Source: Sipunculus nudus (lineage: Eukaryota; Annelida; Sipuncula; Golfingiida; Sipunculidae). From it: a stretch of DNA of 64,000 bases. Every line of letters starts with the position of its first letter. Positions within the stretch are counted from its first letter, which is position 1. Shown piece after piece: positions 25,129 through 38,159 of this stretch. The stretch lies in NCBI GenBank assembly GCA_026874595.1, contig CM049306.1, forward strand, positions 10,747,019-10,811,018. Reading direction: 5' to 3'. The position numbers and the translations under genes are program-made. Under the pieces are notes generated by a model, which ran no database searches, was not told where the DNA came from, and was given only the letters and a program-made list of their open reading frames with translations.

Positions 25129-25673
25129 TTATACATCCTGGACAGCTTTCTCGATTTTATGACAGATGGCACCACCTATATTCACATTTAGTCTGCAGAC
25201 ATGCAAGCTCAGATCTCGGTGATTGTTTGACCGATTGAGCAAAAATTTTGCATGTGTATAGATCTCACGTAGCTCGTCATCATAGGCAAAACTGGTGGCA
25301 CCACCTGCAACCATTTTTGCACAGGGTTCATCTGCCTTTGGATAAAATCACTCATATCTCAGCAGTGGTCTGACTTATCAACTTGAAATTTTGCAGGTTT
25401 ATACATCCTGGAGAGCTTTCTCAATTTTATGACAGGTGGCACGACCTACATTCACGTTTACTCTGCAGACATCCAAGCTCATATCTCGGGAACCGTATGA
25501 CCGATTTGGCCAAAATTTTGCATGTGTATAGATCTCACATAGCTCTACATCATAGGCAAAACTGGTGCCACCTGCAACCATTTATGCACAGCGTCCATCT
25601 GTTCATCTGCCTTTGGATAAAATCACTCATATATCAGCAGTGGTTTGACTTTTCCACCTGAAATTTTGCAGGT
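25129..25673. repeat. Partial module l-m
   Basis: Classes l and m follow g directly, with h, i and k absent. The l copy has private changes (GACATGCAAGCTCAGATCTC). It begins the block that is copied from 21245 at a shift of 3,884 bp. Confidence 0.85.
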
Positions 25674-27336
25674 TTATAAATCCTGGACAGCTCTCTTGAT
25701 TTTATGACAGGTTGCACCACCTACATTCAGGTTTACTTTGCAGATATCAAAACTCATATCTCGGGAACCGTTTGACTGATTTGGCTTAAATTTTTTATGT
25801 GTATAGATATCACGTAGCTCTTCATCATAGGCAAAACTGGTGGCGCCACCTGCAACCACTTATGCACAGCGTCCATCTGTTCATCTGCCTTGGGATAAAA
25901 TCACTCATATCTCAGAAGTGGTTTGACTTATCCACCTGAAATTTTTCAGGTTTATACATCCTGGACAGCTTTCTCGATTTCATGAATGATGGCGCCACCT
26001 ATATTCACATTTAGTCTGCAGACATCCAAGCTCGTATCTCGGTGATTGTTTGACCGATTGAGCCAAAATTTTGCTTGTGTATTGATCTCACGTAGCTCGT
26101 CATCATAGGCAAAACTGGTGGCGCCACCTGCAACCATTTTTGCACAGGGTCCATCTGTTCATCTGCCTTGGGATAAAATCACTCATATCTCAGAAGTGGT
26201 TTGACTTATCCACCTGAAATTTTTCAGGTTTATACATCCTGGACAGCTTTCTCAATTTTATGACAGATGGTGCCACCTATATTCACATTTAGTCTGCAGA
26301 CATCCAAGCTCGTATCTCGGTGACTGTTTGACCGATTGAGCCAAAATTTTGCTTGTGTATAGATCTCACGTAGCTCTTCATCATAAACAAAAGTGGTGGC
26401 ACCACCTGCAACCATTTTCCACAGCGTCCATCTGTTCATCTGCCTTGGGATAAAATCACTCATATCTCAGCAGTGGTCTGACTTTTCCACCTGAAATTTT
26501 GCAGGTTTATACATCCTGGACAGCTCTCTTGATTTTATGACAGGTGGCACGACCAACATTCACGTTTACTCTGCAGACATCCAAGCTCATATCTCGGGAA
26601 CCGTATGACCGTTTCGGCCAAAATTTTGCATGTGTATAGATCTCACATAGCTCTTCATCATAGGCAAAACTGGTGCCACCTGCGACCATTTATGCACAGC
26701 GTCCATCTGTTCATCTGCCTTTGGATAAAATCACTCATATATCAGCAGTGGTTTGACTTTTCCACCTGAAATTTTGCAGGTTTATACATCCTGGACAGCT
26801 CTCTTGATTTTATGACAGGTTGCACCACCTACATTCAGGTTTACTTTGCAGATATCCAAACTCATATCTCGGGAATTGTTTGACTGATTTGGCCAAAATT
26901 TTGCATATGTATAGATCTCACATAGCTCTTCATCATAGCCAAAACTGGTGGCGCCATCTGCAACCACTTATGCACAGTGTCCATCTGTTCATCTGCCTTG
27001 GGATAAAATCACTCATGTCTCAAAAGTGGTTTGACTTATCCACCTGAAATTTTTCAGGTTTATACATCCTGGACAGCTTTCTCGATTTTATGACAGATGG
27101 CGCCACCTATATTCACATTTAGTCTGCAGACATCCAAGCTCATATCTCGGTGACTGTTTGACTGATTGAGCCAAAATTTTGCATGTGTATAGATCTCACG
27201 TAGCTCGTCATCATAGGCAAAACTGGTGGCGCCACCTGCAACCTTTTTGCACAGGGTCCATCTGTTCATCTGCCTTGGGATAAAATCACTCATATCTCAG
27301 CAGTGGTTTGACTTATCAACTTGAAATTTTGCAGGT
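25674..27336. repeat. Module h-i-j-p-n-o (second copy)
   Basis: A copy of 21790-23453 at a shift of 3,884 bp. One base is missing after the o monomer (GCAACCTTTTTGC near 27240), which destroys the antisense ATG and lets an upstream in-frame ATG extend the frame to 77 codons. Confidence 0.87.
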
Positions 27337-29285
27337 TTATAAATCCTGGATAGCTTTTTCGATTTTATGACAGGTGGCACGACCTACATTCATGTTTACT
27401 CTGCAGACATCCAAGCTCATATCTCGGGAACCTTTTGACCGATTTGGCCAAAATTTTGCATGTGTATAGATCTCACATAGCTCGTCATCATAGGCAATAC
27501 TGGTGGCGCCACCTGCAACCATTTTCGCACAGCATCCATCTGTTCATCTGCCTTGGGATAAAATCACTCATATCTCAACAGTGGTTTGACTTATCAACCT
27601 GAAATTTTGCAGGTTTATAAATCCTGGATAGCTTTTTCGATTTTATGACAGGTGGCACAACCTACATTCACATTTACTCTGCAGACATCCAAGCTCATAT
27701 CTCGGGAACCATTTGACCAATTTGGCAAAACTTTTGCATGTGTATAGATCTCACATAGCAATTCATCATAGGCAAAACTGGTGCCACCTGCAACCATTTA
27801 TGCAAAGCGTCCATCTGTTCATCTGCCTTTGGATAAAATCACTCATATATCAGCAGTGGTTTGACTTTTCCACCTGAAATTTGCAGGTTTATAAATCCTG
27901 GACAGGTTTCTCGATTTTATGACAGGTGGCACGACCTACATTCACATTTACTCTGCAGACATCCAAGCTCATATCTCGTGAACTGTTTAACCAATTTCGC
28001 AAAAATTTTGCATGTGTATAGATCTCACATAGCTCGTCATCATAGGCAATACTGGTGGCGCCACCTGCAACCATTTTTGCACAGGGTCCATCTGTTCATC
28101 TGCCTTGGAATAAAATCACTCATATCTCAGCAGTGGTCTGACTTATCAACTTGAAATTTTGCAGGTTTATAAATCCTGGACAGCTTTCTCAATTTTATGA
28201 CAGGCGGCATGACCTACATTCACGTTTACTCTGCAGACATCCAAGCTCATATCTCGGGAACCTTTTGACTGATTTGGCCAAAATTTTGCATGTCTATAGA
28301 TCTCACATAGCTCGTCATCTTAGGCATACCTGGATACCTGGTGGAGCCACCTGCAACCACTTATGCACAGCGTCCATCTGTTCATCTGCCATAGGTAAAA
28401 TCACTCATATCTCAGCAGTGGTCTGACTTATCAACCTGAAATTTTGCAGGTTGATACATCCTAGACAGCTTTCTTGATTTTATGACAGGTGGCACGACCT
28501 ACATTCACATTTACTCTGCAGACATCCAAGCTCATATCTTGGGAACCATTTGACCGATTTGGTAAAAATTTTGCATGTGTATAGATCTCACATAGCTCGT
28601 CATCATAGGCAAAACTGGTGGCGCCACCTGCAACCATTTTTGCACAGGGTCCATCTGTTCATCTGCCTTGGGATAAAATCACTCATATCTCAGAAGTGGT
28701 TTGACTTTTCCACCTGAAATTTTGCAGATTTGTACATCCTGGACAGCTCTCTTGATTTTATGACAGGTGGCACGACCTACATTCACGTTTACTTTGCAGA
28801 TATCCAAACTCATATCTCGGGAACCATTTGACCAATTTGGCCAAAATTTAGCATGTGTATAGATCTCTCATAGTTCTTCATCATAGGCAAAACTGGTGGC
28901 GCCACCTGCAACCACTTATGCACAGCGTCCATCTATTCATCTGCCTTGGGATAAAATCACTCATATCTCAGAAGTGGTTTGACTTATCCACCTGAAATTT
29001 TTCAGGTTTATACATCCTGGACAGCTTTCTCGATTTTATGACAGGTGGCACGACCTACATTCATGTTTACTCTGCAGACATCCAAGCTCATATCTCGGGA
29101 ACCGTATGACCGATTTGGCCAAAATTTTGCATATGTATAGATCTCACATAGCTCTTCATCATAGGCAAAACTGGTGGCACCACCTGCAACCATTTTCGCA
29201 CAGCATCCATCTGTTCATCTGCCTTTGGATAAAATCACTCATATATCAGCAGTGGTTTGACTTTTCCACCTGAAATTTTGCAGGT
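27337..29285. repeat. Complete module a-b-c-d-e-f-g
   Basis: A seven-monomer module of 1,949 bp with all classes once. It is the best type example of this module, and a copy lies at 34275 (shift 6,938). Confidence 0.9.
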
Positions 29286-30399
29286 TTATAAATCCTGGAC
29301 AGCTCTCTTGATTTTATGACAGGTTGCACCACCTACATTCAGGTTTACTTTGCAGATATCAAAACTCATATCTCGGGAACCGTTTGACTGATTTGGCTTA
29401 AATTTTTTATGTGTATAGATATCACGTAGCTCTTCATCATAGGCAAAACTGGTGGCGCCACCTGCAACCACTTATGCACAGCGTCCATCTGTTCATCTGC
29501 CTTGGGATAAAATCACTCATATCTCAGAAGTGGTTTGAATTATCCACCTGAAATTTTTCAGGTTTATACATCCTGGACAGCTTTCTCGATTTCATGAATG
29601 ATGGCGCCACCTATATTCACATTTAGTCTGCAGACATCCAAGCTCGTATCTCGGTGATTGTTTGACCGATTGAGCCAAAATTTTGCTTGTGTATAGATCT
29701 CACGTAGCTCGTCATCATAGGCAAAACTGGTGGCACCACCTGCAACCATTTTTGCACAGCATCCATCTGTTCATCTGCCTTCGGATAAAATCACTCATAT
29801 ATCAGCAGTGGTTTGACTTTTCCACCTGAAATTTTGCAGGTTTATACATCCTGGACAGCTCTCTTGATTTTATGACAGGTTGCACCGCCTACATACAGGT
29901 TTACTTTGCAGATATCCAAGCTCGTATCTCGGTGACTGTTTGACAGATTGAGCCAAAAGTTTGCATGTGTATAAACCTCACGTAGCTCGTCATCATAGGC
30001 AAAACTGGTGGCGCCATCTGCAACCATTTTTGCACAGGGTCCATCTGTTCATCTGCCTTGGGATAAAATCACTCATATCTCAGAAGTGGTTTGACTTATC
30101 CACCTGAAATTATGCAGGTTTATACATCCTGGACAGCTTTCTCGATTTTATGACAGATGGCACCACCTATATTCACATTTAGTCTGCAGACATCCAAGCT
30201 CATATCTCGGTGACTGTTTGACCGATTGAGCAAAAATTTTGCATGTATATAGATCTCACGTAGCTCGTCATCATAGGCAAAACTGGTGGCACCACCTGCA
30301 ACCATTTTTGCACAGGGTCCATCTGTTCATCTGCCTTTGGATAAAATCACTCATATCTCAGCAGTGGTCTGACTTATCAACTTGAAATTTTGCAGGTTT
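29286..30399. repeat. Module h-i-k-l, m missing
   Basis: Four monomers. The spacer after l is that which normally enters m (CAGCAGTGGTCTGAC, TTATCAACTTG), but the next body is class e. The l copy has GCATGTATATAG. Confidence 0.86.
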
Positions 30400-31231
30400 A
30401 TACATCCTAGACAGCTTTCTTGATTTTATGACAGGTGGCACGACCTACATTCACATTTACTCTGCAGACATCCAAGCTCATATCTTGGGAACCATTTGAC
30501 CGATTTGGTAAAAATTTTGCATGTGTATAGATCTCACATAGCTCGTCATCATAGGCAAAACTGGTGGCGCCACCTGCAACCATTTTTGCACAGGGTCCAT
30601 CTGTTCATCTGCCTTGGGATAAAATCACTCATATCTCAGAAGTGGTTTGACTTTTCCACCTGAAATTTTGCAGATTTGTACATCCTGGACAGCTCTCTTG
30701 ATTTTATGACAGGTGGCACGACCTACATTCACGTTTACTTTGCAGATATCCAAACTCATATCTCGGGAACCATTTGACCAATTTGGCCAAAATTTAGCAT
30801 GTGTATAGATCTCTCATAGTTCTTCATCATAGGCAAAACTGGTGGCGCCACCTGCAACCACTTATGCACAGCGTCCATCTATTCATCTGCCTTTGGATAA
30901 AATCACTCATATCTCAGAAGTGGTTTGACTTATCCACCTGAAATTTTTCAGGTTTATACATCCTGGACAGCTTTCTCGATTTTATGACAGGTGGCACGAC
31001 CTACATTCATGTTTACTCTGCAGACATCCAAGCTCATATCTCGGGAACCGTATGACCGATTTGGCCAAAATTTTGCATATGTATAGATCTCACATAGCTC
31101 TTCATCATAGGCAAAACTGGTGGCACCACCTGCAACCATTTTTGCACAGCATCCATCTGTTCATCTGCCTTTGGATAAAATCACTCATATATCAGCAGTG
31201 GTTTGACTTTTCCACCTGAAATTTTGCAGGT
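30400..31231. repeat. Duplicated e-f-g after l
   Basis: Three monomers entered through an m/e joint in ATACATCCT at 30400-30408. Together with the following h-i-k-l they repeat 28454-30399 at a shift of 1,946 bp (seven monomers). Confidence 0.86.
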
Positions 31232-32610
31232 TTATAAATCCTGGACAGCTCTCTTGATTTTATGACAGGTTGCACCACCTACATTCAGGTTTACTTTGCA
31301 GATATCAAAACTCATATCTCGGGAACCGTTTGACTGATTTGGCTTAAATTTTTTATGTGTATAGATATCACGTAGCTCTTCATCATAGGCAAAACTGGTG
31401 GCGCCACCTGCAACCACTTATGCACAGCGTCCATCTGTTCATCTGCCTTGGGATAAAATCACTCATATCTCAGAAGTGGTTTGAATTATCCACCTGAAAT
31501 TTTTCAGGTTTATACATCCTGGACAGCTTTCTCGATTTCATGAATGATGGCGCCACCTATATTCACATTTAGTCTGCAGACATCCAAGCTCGTATCTCGG
31601 TGATTGTTTGACCGATTGAGCCAAAATTTTGCTTGTGTATAGATCTCACGTAGCTCGTCATCATAGGCAAAACTGGTGGCACCACCTGCAACCATTTTTG
31701 CACAGCATCCATCTGTTCATCTGCCTTCGGATAAAATCACTCATATATCAGCAGTGGTTTGACTTTTCCACCTGAAATTTTGCAGGTTTATACATCCTGG
31801 ACAGCTCTCTTGATTTTATGACAGGTTGCACCGCCTACATACAGGTTTACTTTGCAGATATCCAAGCTCGTATCTCGGTGACTGTTTGACAGATTGAGCC
31901 AAAAGTTTGCATGTGTATAAACCTCACGTAGCTCGTCATCATAGGCAAAACTGGTGGCGCCATCTGCAACCATTTTTGCACAGGGTCCATCTGTTCATCT
32001 GCCTTGGGATAAAATCACTCATATCTCAGAAGTGGTTTGACTTATCCACCTGAAATTATGCAGGTTTATACATCCTGGACAGCTTTCTCGATTTTATGAC
32101 AGATGGCACCACCTATATTCACATTTAGTCTGCAGACATCCAAGCTCATATCTCGGTGACTGTTTGACCGATTGAGCAAAAATTTTGCATGTGTATAGAT
32201 CTCACGTAGCTCGTCATCATAGGCAAAACTGGTGGCACCACCTGCAACCATTTTTGCACAGGGTTCATCTGCCTTTGGATAAAATCACTCATATCTCAGC
32301 AGTGGTCTGACTTATCAACTTGAAATTTTGCAGGTTTATACATCCTGGAGAGCTTTCTCAATTTTATGACAGGTGGCACGACCTACATTCACGTTTACTC
32401 TGCAGACATCCAAGCTCATATCTCGGGAACCGTATGACCGATTTGGCCAAAATTTTGCATGTGTATAGATCTCACATAGCTCTACATCATAGGCAAAACT
32501 GGTGCCACCTGCAACCATTTATGCACAGCGTCCATCTGTTCATCTGCCTTTGGATAAAATCACTCATATATCAGCAGTGGTTTGACTTTTCCACCTGAAA
32601 TTTTGCAGGT
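31232..32610. repeat. Module h-i-k-l-m (third copy)
   Basis: The h-i-k-l part matches 29286-30399 at 1,946 bp. The m monomer is retained and matches 25399 at 6,937 bp. Confidence 0.87.
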
Positions 32611-34274
32611 TTATAAATCCTGGACAGCTCTCTTGATTTTATGACAGGTTGCACCACCTACATTCAGGTTTACTTTGCAGATATCAAAACTCATATCTCG
32701 GGAACCGTTTGACTGATTTGGCTTAAATTTTTTATGTGTATAGATATCACGTAGCTCTTCATCATAGGCAAAACTGGTGGCGCCACCTGCAACCACTTAT
32801 GCACAGCGTCCATCTGTTCATCTGCCTTGGGATAAAATCACTCATATCTCAGAAGTGGTTTGACTTATCCACCTGAAATTGTTCAGGTTTATACATCCTG
32901 GACAGCTTTCTCGATTTCATGAATGATGGCGCCACCTATATTCACATTTAGTCTGCAGACATCCAAGCTCGTATCTCGGTGATTGTTTGACCGATTGAGC
33001 CAAAATTTTGCTTGTGTATTGATCTCACGTAGCTCGTCATCATAGGCAAAACTGGTGGCGCCACCTGCAACCATTTTTGCACAGGGTCCATCTGTTCATC
33101 TGCCTTGGGATAAAATCACTCATATCTCAGAAGTGGTTTGACTTATCCACCTGAAATTTTTCAGGTTTATACATCCTGGACAGCTTTCTCGATTTTATGA
33201 CAGATGGTGCCACCTATATTCACATTTAGTCTGCAGACATCCAAGCTCGTATCTCGGTGACTGTTTGACCGATTGAGCCAAAATTTTGCTTGTGTATAGA
33301 TCTCACGTAGCTCTTCATCATAAACAAAAGTGGTGGCACCACCTGCAACCATTTTCCACAGCGTCCATCTGTTCATCTGCCTTGGGATAAAATCACTCAT
33401 ATCTCAGCAGTGGTCTGACTTTTCCACCTGAAATTTTGCAGGTTTATACATCCTGGACAGCTCTCTTGATTTTATGACAGGTGGCACGACCAACATTCAC
33501 GTTTACTCTGCAGACATCCAAGCTCATATCTCGGGAACCGTATGACCGTTTCGGCCAAAATTTTGCATGTGTATAGATCTCACATAGCTCTTCATCATAG
33601 GCAAAACTGGTGCCACCTGCAACCATTTATGCACAGCGTCCATCTGTTCATCTGCCTTTGGATAAAATCAATCATATATCAGCAGTGGTTTGACTTTTCC
33701 ACCTGAAATTTTGCAGGTTTATACATCCTGGACAGCTCTCTTGATTTTATGACAGGTTGCACCACCTACATTCAGGTTTACTTTGCAGATATCCAAACTC
33801 ATATCTCGGGAATTGTTTGACTGATTTGGCCAAAATTTTGCATATGTATAGATCTCACGTAGCTCTTCATCATAGCCAAAACTGGTGGCGCCATCTGCAA
33901 CCACTTATGCACAGTGTCCATCTGTTCATCTGCCTTGGGATAAAATCACTCATGTCTCAAAAGTGGTTTGACTTATCCACCTGAAATTTTTCAGGTTTAT
34001 ACATCCTGGACAGCTTTCTCGATTTTATGACAGATGGCGCCACCTATATTCACATTTAGTCTGCAGACATCCAAGCTCATATCTCGGTGACTGTTTGACT
34101 GATTGAGCCAAAATTTTGCATGTGTATAGATCTCACGTAGCTCGTCATCATAGGCAAAACTGGTGGCGCCACCTGCAACCATTTTTGCACAGGGTCCATC
34201 TGTTCATCTGCCTTGGGATAAAATCACTCATATCTCAGCAGTGGTTTGACTTATCAACTTGAAATTTTGCAGGT
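32611..34274. repeat. Module h-i-j-p-n-o (third copy)
   Basis: A copy of 25674-27336 at 6,937 bp, without the 1-bp deletion found there. Private changes include AAATTGTTCAGG before i and ATCAATCATATATC before n. Confidence 0.87.
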
Positions 34275-36223
34275 TTATAAATCCTGGATAGCTTTTTTGA
34301 TTTTATGACAGGTGGCACGACCTACATTCATGTTTACTCTGCAGACATCCAAGCTCATATCTCGGGAACCTTTTGACCGATTTGGCCAAAATTTTGCATG
34401 TGTATAGATCTCACATAGCTCGTCATCATAGGCAATACTGGTGGCGCCACCTGCAACCATTTTCGCACAGCATCCATCTGTTCATCTGCCTTGGGATAAA
34501 ATCACTCATATCTCAACAGTGGTTTGACTTATCAACCTGAAATTTTGCAGGTTTATAAATCCTGGATAGCTTTTTCGATTTCATGACAGGTGGCACAACC
34601 TACATTCACATTTACTCTGCAGACATCCAAGCTCATATCTCGGGAACCATTTGACCAATTTGGCAAAACTTTTGCATGTGTATAGATCTCACATAGCAAT
34701 TCATCATAGGCAAAACTGGTGCCACCTGCAACCATTTATGCACAGCGTCCATCTGTTCATCTGCCTTTGGATAAAATCACTCATATATCAGCAGTGGTTT
34801 GACTTTTCCACCTGAAATTTGCAGGTTTATAAATCCTGGACAGGTTTCTCGATTTTATGACAGGTGGCACGACCTACATTCACATTTACTCTGCAGACAT
34901 CCAAGCTCATATCTCGTGAACTGTTTAACCAATTTCGCAAAAATTTTGCATGTGTATAGATCTCACATAGCTCGTCATCATAGGCAATACTGGTGGCGCC
35001 ACCTGCAACCATTTTTGCACAGGGTCCATCTGTTCATCTGCCTTGGAATAAAATCACTCATATCTCAGCAGTGGTCTGACTTATCAACTTGAAATTTTGC
35101 AGGTTTATAAATCCTGGACAGCTTTCTCAATTTTATGACAGGCGGCATGACCTACATTCACGTTTACTCTGCAGACATCCAAGCTCATATCTCGGGAACC
35201 TTTTGACTGATTTGGCCAAAATTTTGCATGTCTATAGATCTCACATAGCTCGTCATCTTAGGCATACCTGGATACCTGGTGGAGCCACCTGCAACCACTT
35301 ATGCACAGCGTCCATCTGTTCATCTGCCATAGGTAAAATCACTCATATCTCAGCAGTGGTCTGACTTATCAACCTGAAATTTTGCAGGTTGATACATCCT
35401 AGACAGCTTTCTTGATTTTATGACAGGTGGCACGACCTACATTCACATTTACTCTGCAGACATCCAAGCTCATATCTTGGGAACCATTTGACCGATTTGG
35501 TAAAAATTTTGCATGTGTATAGATCTCACATAGCTCGTCATCATAGGCAAAACTGGTGGCGCCACCTGCAACCATTTTTGCACAGGGTCCATCTGTTCAT
35601 CTGCCTTGGGATAAAATCACTCATATCTCAGAAGTGGTTTGACTTTTCCACCTGAAATTTTGCAGATTTGTACATCCTGGACAGCTCTCTTGATTTTATG
35701 ACAGGTGGCACGACCTACATTCACGTTTACTTTGCAGATATCCAAACTCATATCTCGGGAACCATTTGACCAATTTGGCCAAAATTTAGCATGTGTATAG
35801 ATCTCTCATAGTTCTTCATCATAGGCAAAACTGGTGGCGCCACCTGCAACCACTTATGCACAGCGTCCATCTATTCATCTGCCTTGGGATAAAATCACTC
35901 ATATCTCAGAAGTGGTTTGACTTATCCACCTGAAATTTTTCAGGTTTATACATCCTGGACAGCTTTCTCGATTTTATGACAGGTGGCACGACCTACATTC
36001 ATGTTTACTCTGCAGACATCCAAGCTCATATCTCGGGAACCGTATGACCGATTTGGCCAAAATTTTGCATATGTATAGATATCACGTAGCTCTTCATCAT
36101 AGGCAAAACTGGTGGCGCCACCTGCAACCACTTATGCACAGCGTCCATCTGTTCATCTGCCTTGGGATAAAATCACTCATATCTCAGAAGTGGTTTGAAT
36201 TATCCACCTGAAATTTTTCAGGT
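34275..36223. repeat. Module a-b-c-d-e-f-(g/h hybrid)
   Basis: This matches 27337-29193 at 6,938 bp until the last monomer, where g turns into h. After it, class i follows and the shift to the relative drops to 6,660 bp. Confidence 0.88.
35946..36223. repeat. Hybrid monomer g/h
   Basis: The first part is g (TTCATGTTTACTC, ACCGTATGACCG, TTTTGCATATG). The last part is h (ATATCACGTAGCTCTTC, then CACTTATGC). They meet inside GTATAGAT at 36073-36080. The net loss relative to 29008-29563 is exactly 278 bp, as expected for one out-of-register exchange. Confidence 0.88.
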
Positions 36224-37332
36224 TTATACATCCTGGACAGCTTTCTCGATTTCATGAATGATGGCGCCACCTATATTCACATTTAGTCTGCAGACATCCA
36301 AGCTCGTATCTCGGTGATTGTTTGACCGATTGAGCCAAAATTTTGCTTGTGTATAGATCTCACGTAGCTCATCATCATAGGCAAAACTGGTGGCACCACC
36401 TGCAACCATTTTTGCACAGCATCCATCTGTTCATCTGCCTTCGGATAAAATCACTCATATATCAGCAGTGGTTTGACTTTTCCACCTGAAATTTTGCAGG
36501 TTTATACATCCTGGACAGCTCTCTTGATTTTATGACAGGTTGCACCGCCTACATACAGGTTTACTTTGCAGATATCCAAGCTCGTATCTCGGTGACTGTT
36601 TGACAGATTGAGCCAAAAGTTTGCATGTGTATAAACCTCACGTAGCTCGTCATCATAGGCAAAACTGGTGGCGCCATCTGCAACCATTTTTGCACAGGGT
36701 CCATCTGTTCATCTGCCTTGGGATAAAATCACTCATATCTCAGAAGTGGTTTGACTTATCCACCTGAAATTATGCAGGTTTATACATCCTGGACAGCTTT
36801 CTCGATTTTATGACAGATGGCACCACCTATATTCACATTTAGTCTGCAGACATCCAAGCTCATATCTCGGTGACTGTTTGACCGATTGAGCAAAAATTTT
36901 GCATGTGTATAGATCTCACGTAGCTCGTCATCATAGGCAAAACTGGTGGCACCACCTGCAACCATTTTTGCACAGGGTCCATCTGTTCATCTGCCTTTGG
37001 ATAAAATCACTCATATCTCAGCAGTGGTCTGACTTATCAACTTGAAATTTTGCAGGTTTATACATCCTGGAGAGCTTTCTCAATTTTATGACAGGTGGCA
37101 CGACCTACATTCACGTTTACTCTGCAGACATCCAAGCTCATATCTCGGGAACCGTATGACCGATTTGGCCAAAATTTTGCATGTGTATAGATCTCACATA
37201 GCTCTACATCATAGGCAAAACTGGTGCCACCTGCAACCATTTATGCACAGCGTCCATCTGTTCATCTGCCTTTGGATAAAATCACTCATATAACAGCAGT
37301 GGTTTGACTTTTCCACCTGAAATTTTGCATGT
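36224..37332. repeat. Module i-k-l-m
   Basis: Four monomers entered from the g/h hybrid. From k onward the block also matches 50353-51183 in the right array (shift 13,851 bp), so the same module series lies on both sides of the insertion. Confidence 0.87.
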
Positions 37333-37610
37333 TTATAAATCCTGGACAGCTCTCTTGATTTTATGACAGGTTGCACCACCTAAATTCAGGTTTACTTTGC
37401 AGATATCCAAACTCATATCTCGGGAACCGTTTGACCGATTTGGCTTAAATTTTTCATATGTATAGATCTCACATAGCTCTTCATCATAGGCAAAACTGGT
37501 GGCACCACCTGCAACCATTTTTGCACAGGGTCCATCTGTTCATCTGCCTTGGGATAAAATCACTCATATCTCAGAAGTGGTTAGACTTTTCCACCTGAAA
37601 TTTTGAAGAT
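37333..37610. repeat. Class q monomer before the insertion
   Basis: Marked by CACCTAAATTCAGG and TTTTTCATATG. In the right array q always follows m and precedes r (43129, 51184, 52568, 58670), which places the insertion inside an otherwise ordinary m-q-r-s-t series. Confidence 0.87.
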
Positions 37611-37662
37611 TTGTACATCCTGGACAGCTCTCTTGATTTTATGACAGGTGGCACAACCTACA

Positions 37663-37666
37663 TTCA
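37663..37666. repeat. Left target-site duplication TTCA
   Basis: The satellite reads CCTACATTCACGTTTAC in intact r copies. Here it stops after CCTACATTCA, and the right side restarts at TTCACGTTTAC. Confidence 0.8.
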
Positions 37667-37677
37667 GGGCAATTCCA
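37667..37677. repeat. Left terminal inverted repeat GGGCAATTCCA
   Basis: Eleven bases that are the exact reverse complement of 42063-42073. Identity stops after the eleventh base. A 16-bp dyad motif starts only two bases further in. Confidence 0.85.
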
Positions 37678-37678
37678 C

Positions 37679-37694
37679 TGTGACGGACGTTACA
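37679..37694 (+). repeat. Dyad motif copy 1, TGTGACGGACGTTACA
   Basis: An imperfect palindrome: compared with its reverse complement it matches at 12 of 16 positions, giving TGTRACG-NN-CGTYACA. It is placed 2 bp inside the left terminal repeat. Confidence 0.85.
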
Positions 37695-37856
37695 TTCAGA
37701 GAGACTTTTACCCATTTAAGTCACTCTCACAGTTAAAGCTGTCATTCAAGGAGCCTAAACTTGTGTGTGTTAATAGCTCAGATCTGAGGCTGTATGATAC
37801 AGGAAAGAAATGTGTCCAGATATATATGTGTCTTTCACCTACGACAAATGTCAAAA
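37695..37856. other. Insertion interior between dyad copies 1 and 2
   Basis: AT-rich sequence without an ORF of note or any recognised motif. It contains short AGATCTGAG and TATATATGTG stretches only. Confidence 0.6.
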
Positions 37857-37872
37857 TGTGACGGACGTTACA
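37857..37872 (+). repeat. Dyad motif copy 2
   Basis: An exact copy of the 16-mer TGTGACGGACGTTACA, in the same orientation as copy 1 and 178 bp further in. Confidence 0.85.
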
Positions 37873-38053
37873 TAAAAAAGACACTGAAAAAATTCATCTG
37901 AATTTATTTCAAAATTCTCTGAATCTAAACAGTGGCACAAATTGATCTTTACCCCAGTATTAAAGAGGAACTATGTCACTTTATAAACAAATTAAAATAT
38001 ACCTTAAAATAATAGCCTGTTAGCAGGCAGCTTTAACACAGTTCAAAATTCTG

Positions 38054-38083
38054 TGTGACGGACGTTACGTGACGGACGTTACA
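38054..38083 (+). repeat. Dyad motif copies 3 and 4, head-to-tail pair
   Basis: Two copies, 38054-38069 and 38068-38083, start 14 bp apart and overlap by two bases. GTGACGGACGTTAC is perfectly repeated. This is the innermost pair of the left cluster, ~420 bp from the element end. Confidence 0.85.
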
Positions 38084-38159
38084 TTTTGTCCAAAGGATGC
38101 AAGTGAAACTTCTATCAAAACTGTATTCTGAAAAAAAGGTTTAAGCACACTTTTTGATG

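Larger units (their letters stand above)
1..37666. repeat. Left satellite array, ~278-bp monomers in higher-order arrangement
   Basis: Head-to-tail copies of a ~278-bp unit fill this segment without a gap: about 135 complete monomers between 126 and 37610, plus a partial at each end. Most are 278 bp; class b is 274, class m 275, class d 285. Nearly every copy keeps CTCATATCTC twice, a CTGCAG and an AGATCT site, and a GGTGGCGCCACC-like palindrome. Monomers differ by scattered substitutions that recur together, so they sort into classes: a (SIAYDD, RSKG), b (one Gly codon lost, VLPNW), c (FLRNWLN), d (8-bp duplication), e (ATCCTAGACAG), f (GATTTGTACATCC), g (TYAKFWPNRSYG), h (THKKFKPNQ), i (AIIHEIE), j (TTFVYDE), k (THANFWLNL), l (KFLLNRSN), m (AYDVEL), n (SFGYDEE), o (FWLNQSN), p (FWPKRSYG), q (TYEKFKPNRS). 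A tandem satellite is directly visible. A centromeric or heterochromatic location is plausible but not shown. Confidence 0.98.

Noticed and set aside
1-37666. CRISPR array
   Set aside because: The units are ~278 bp, contiguous and similar throughout; there are no short direct repeats separated by unique spacers and no cas genes.
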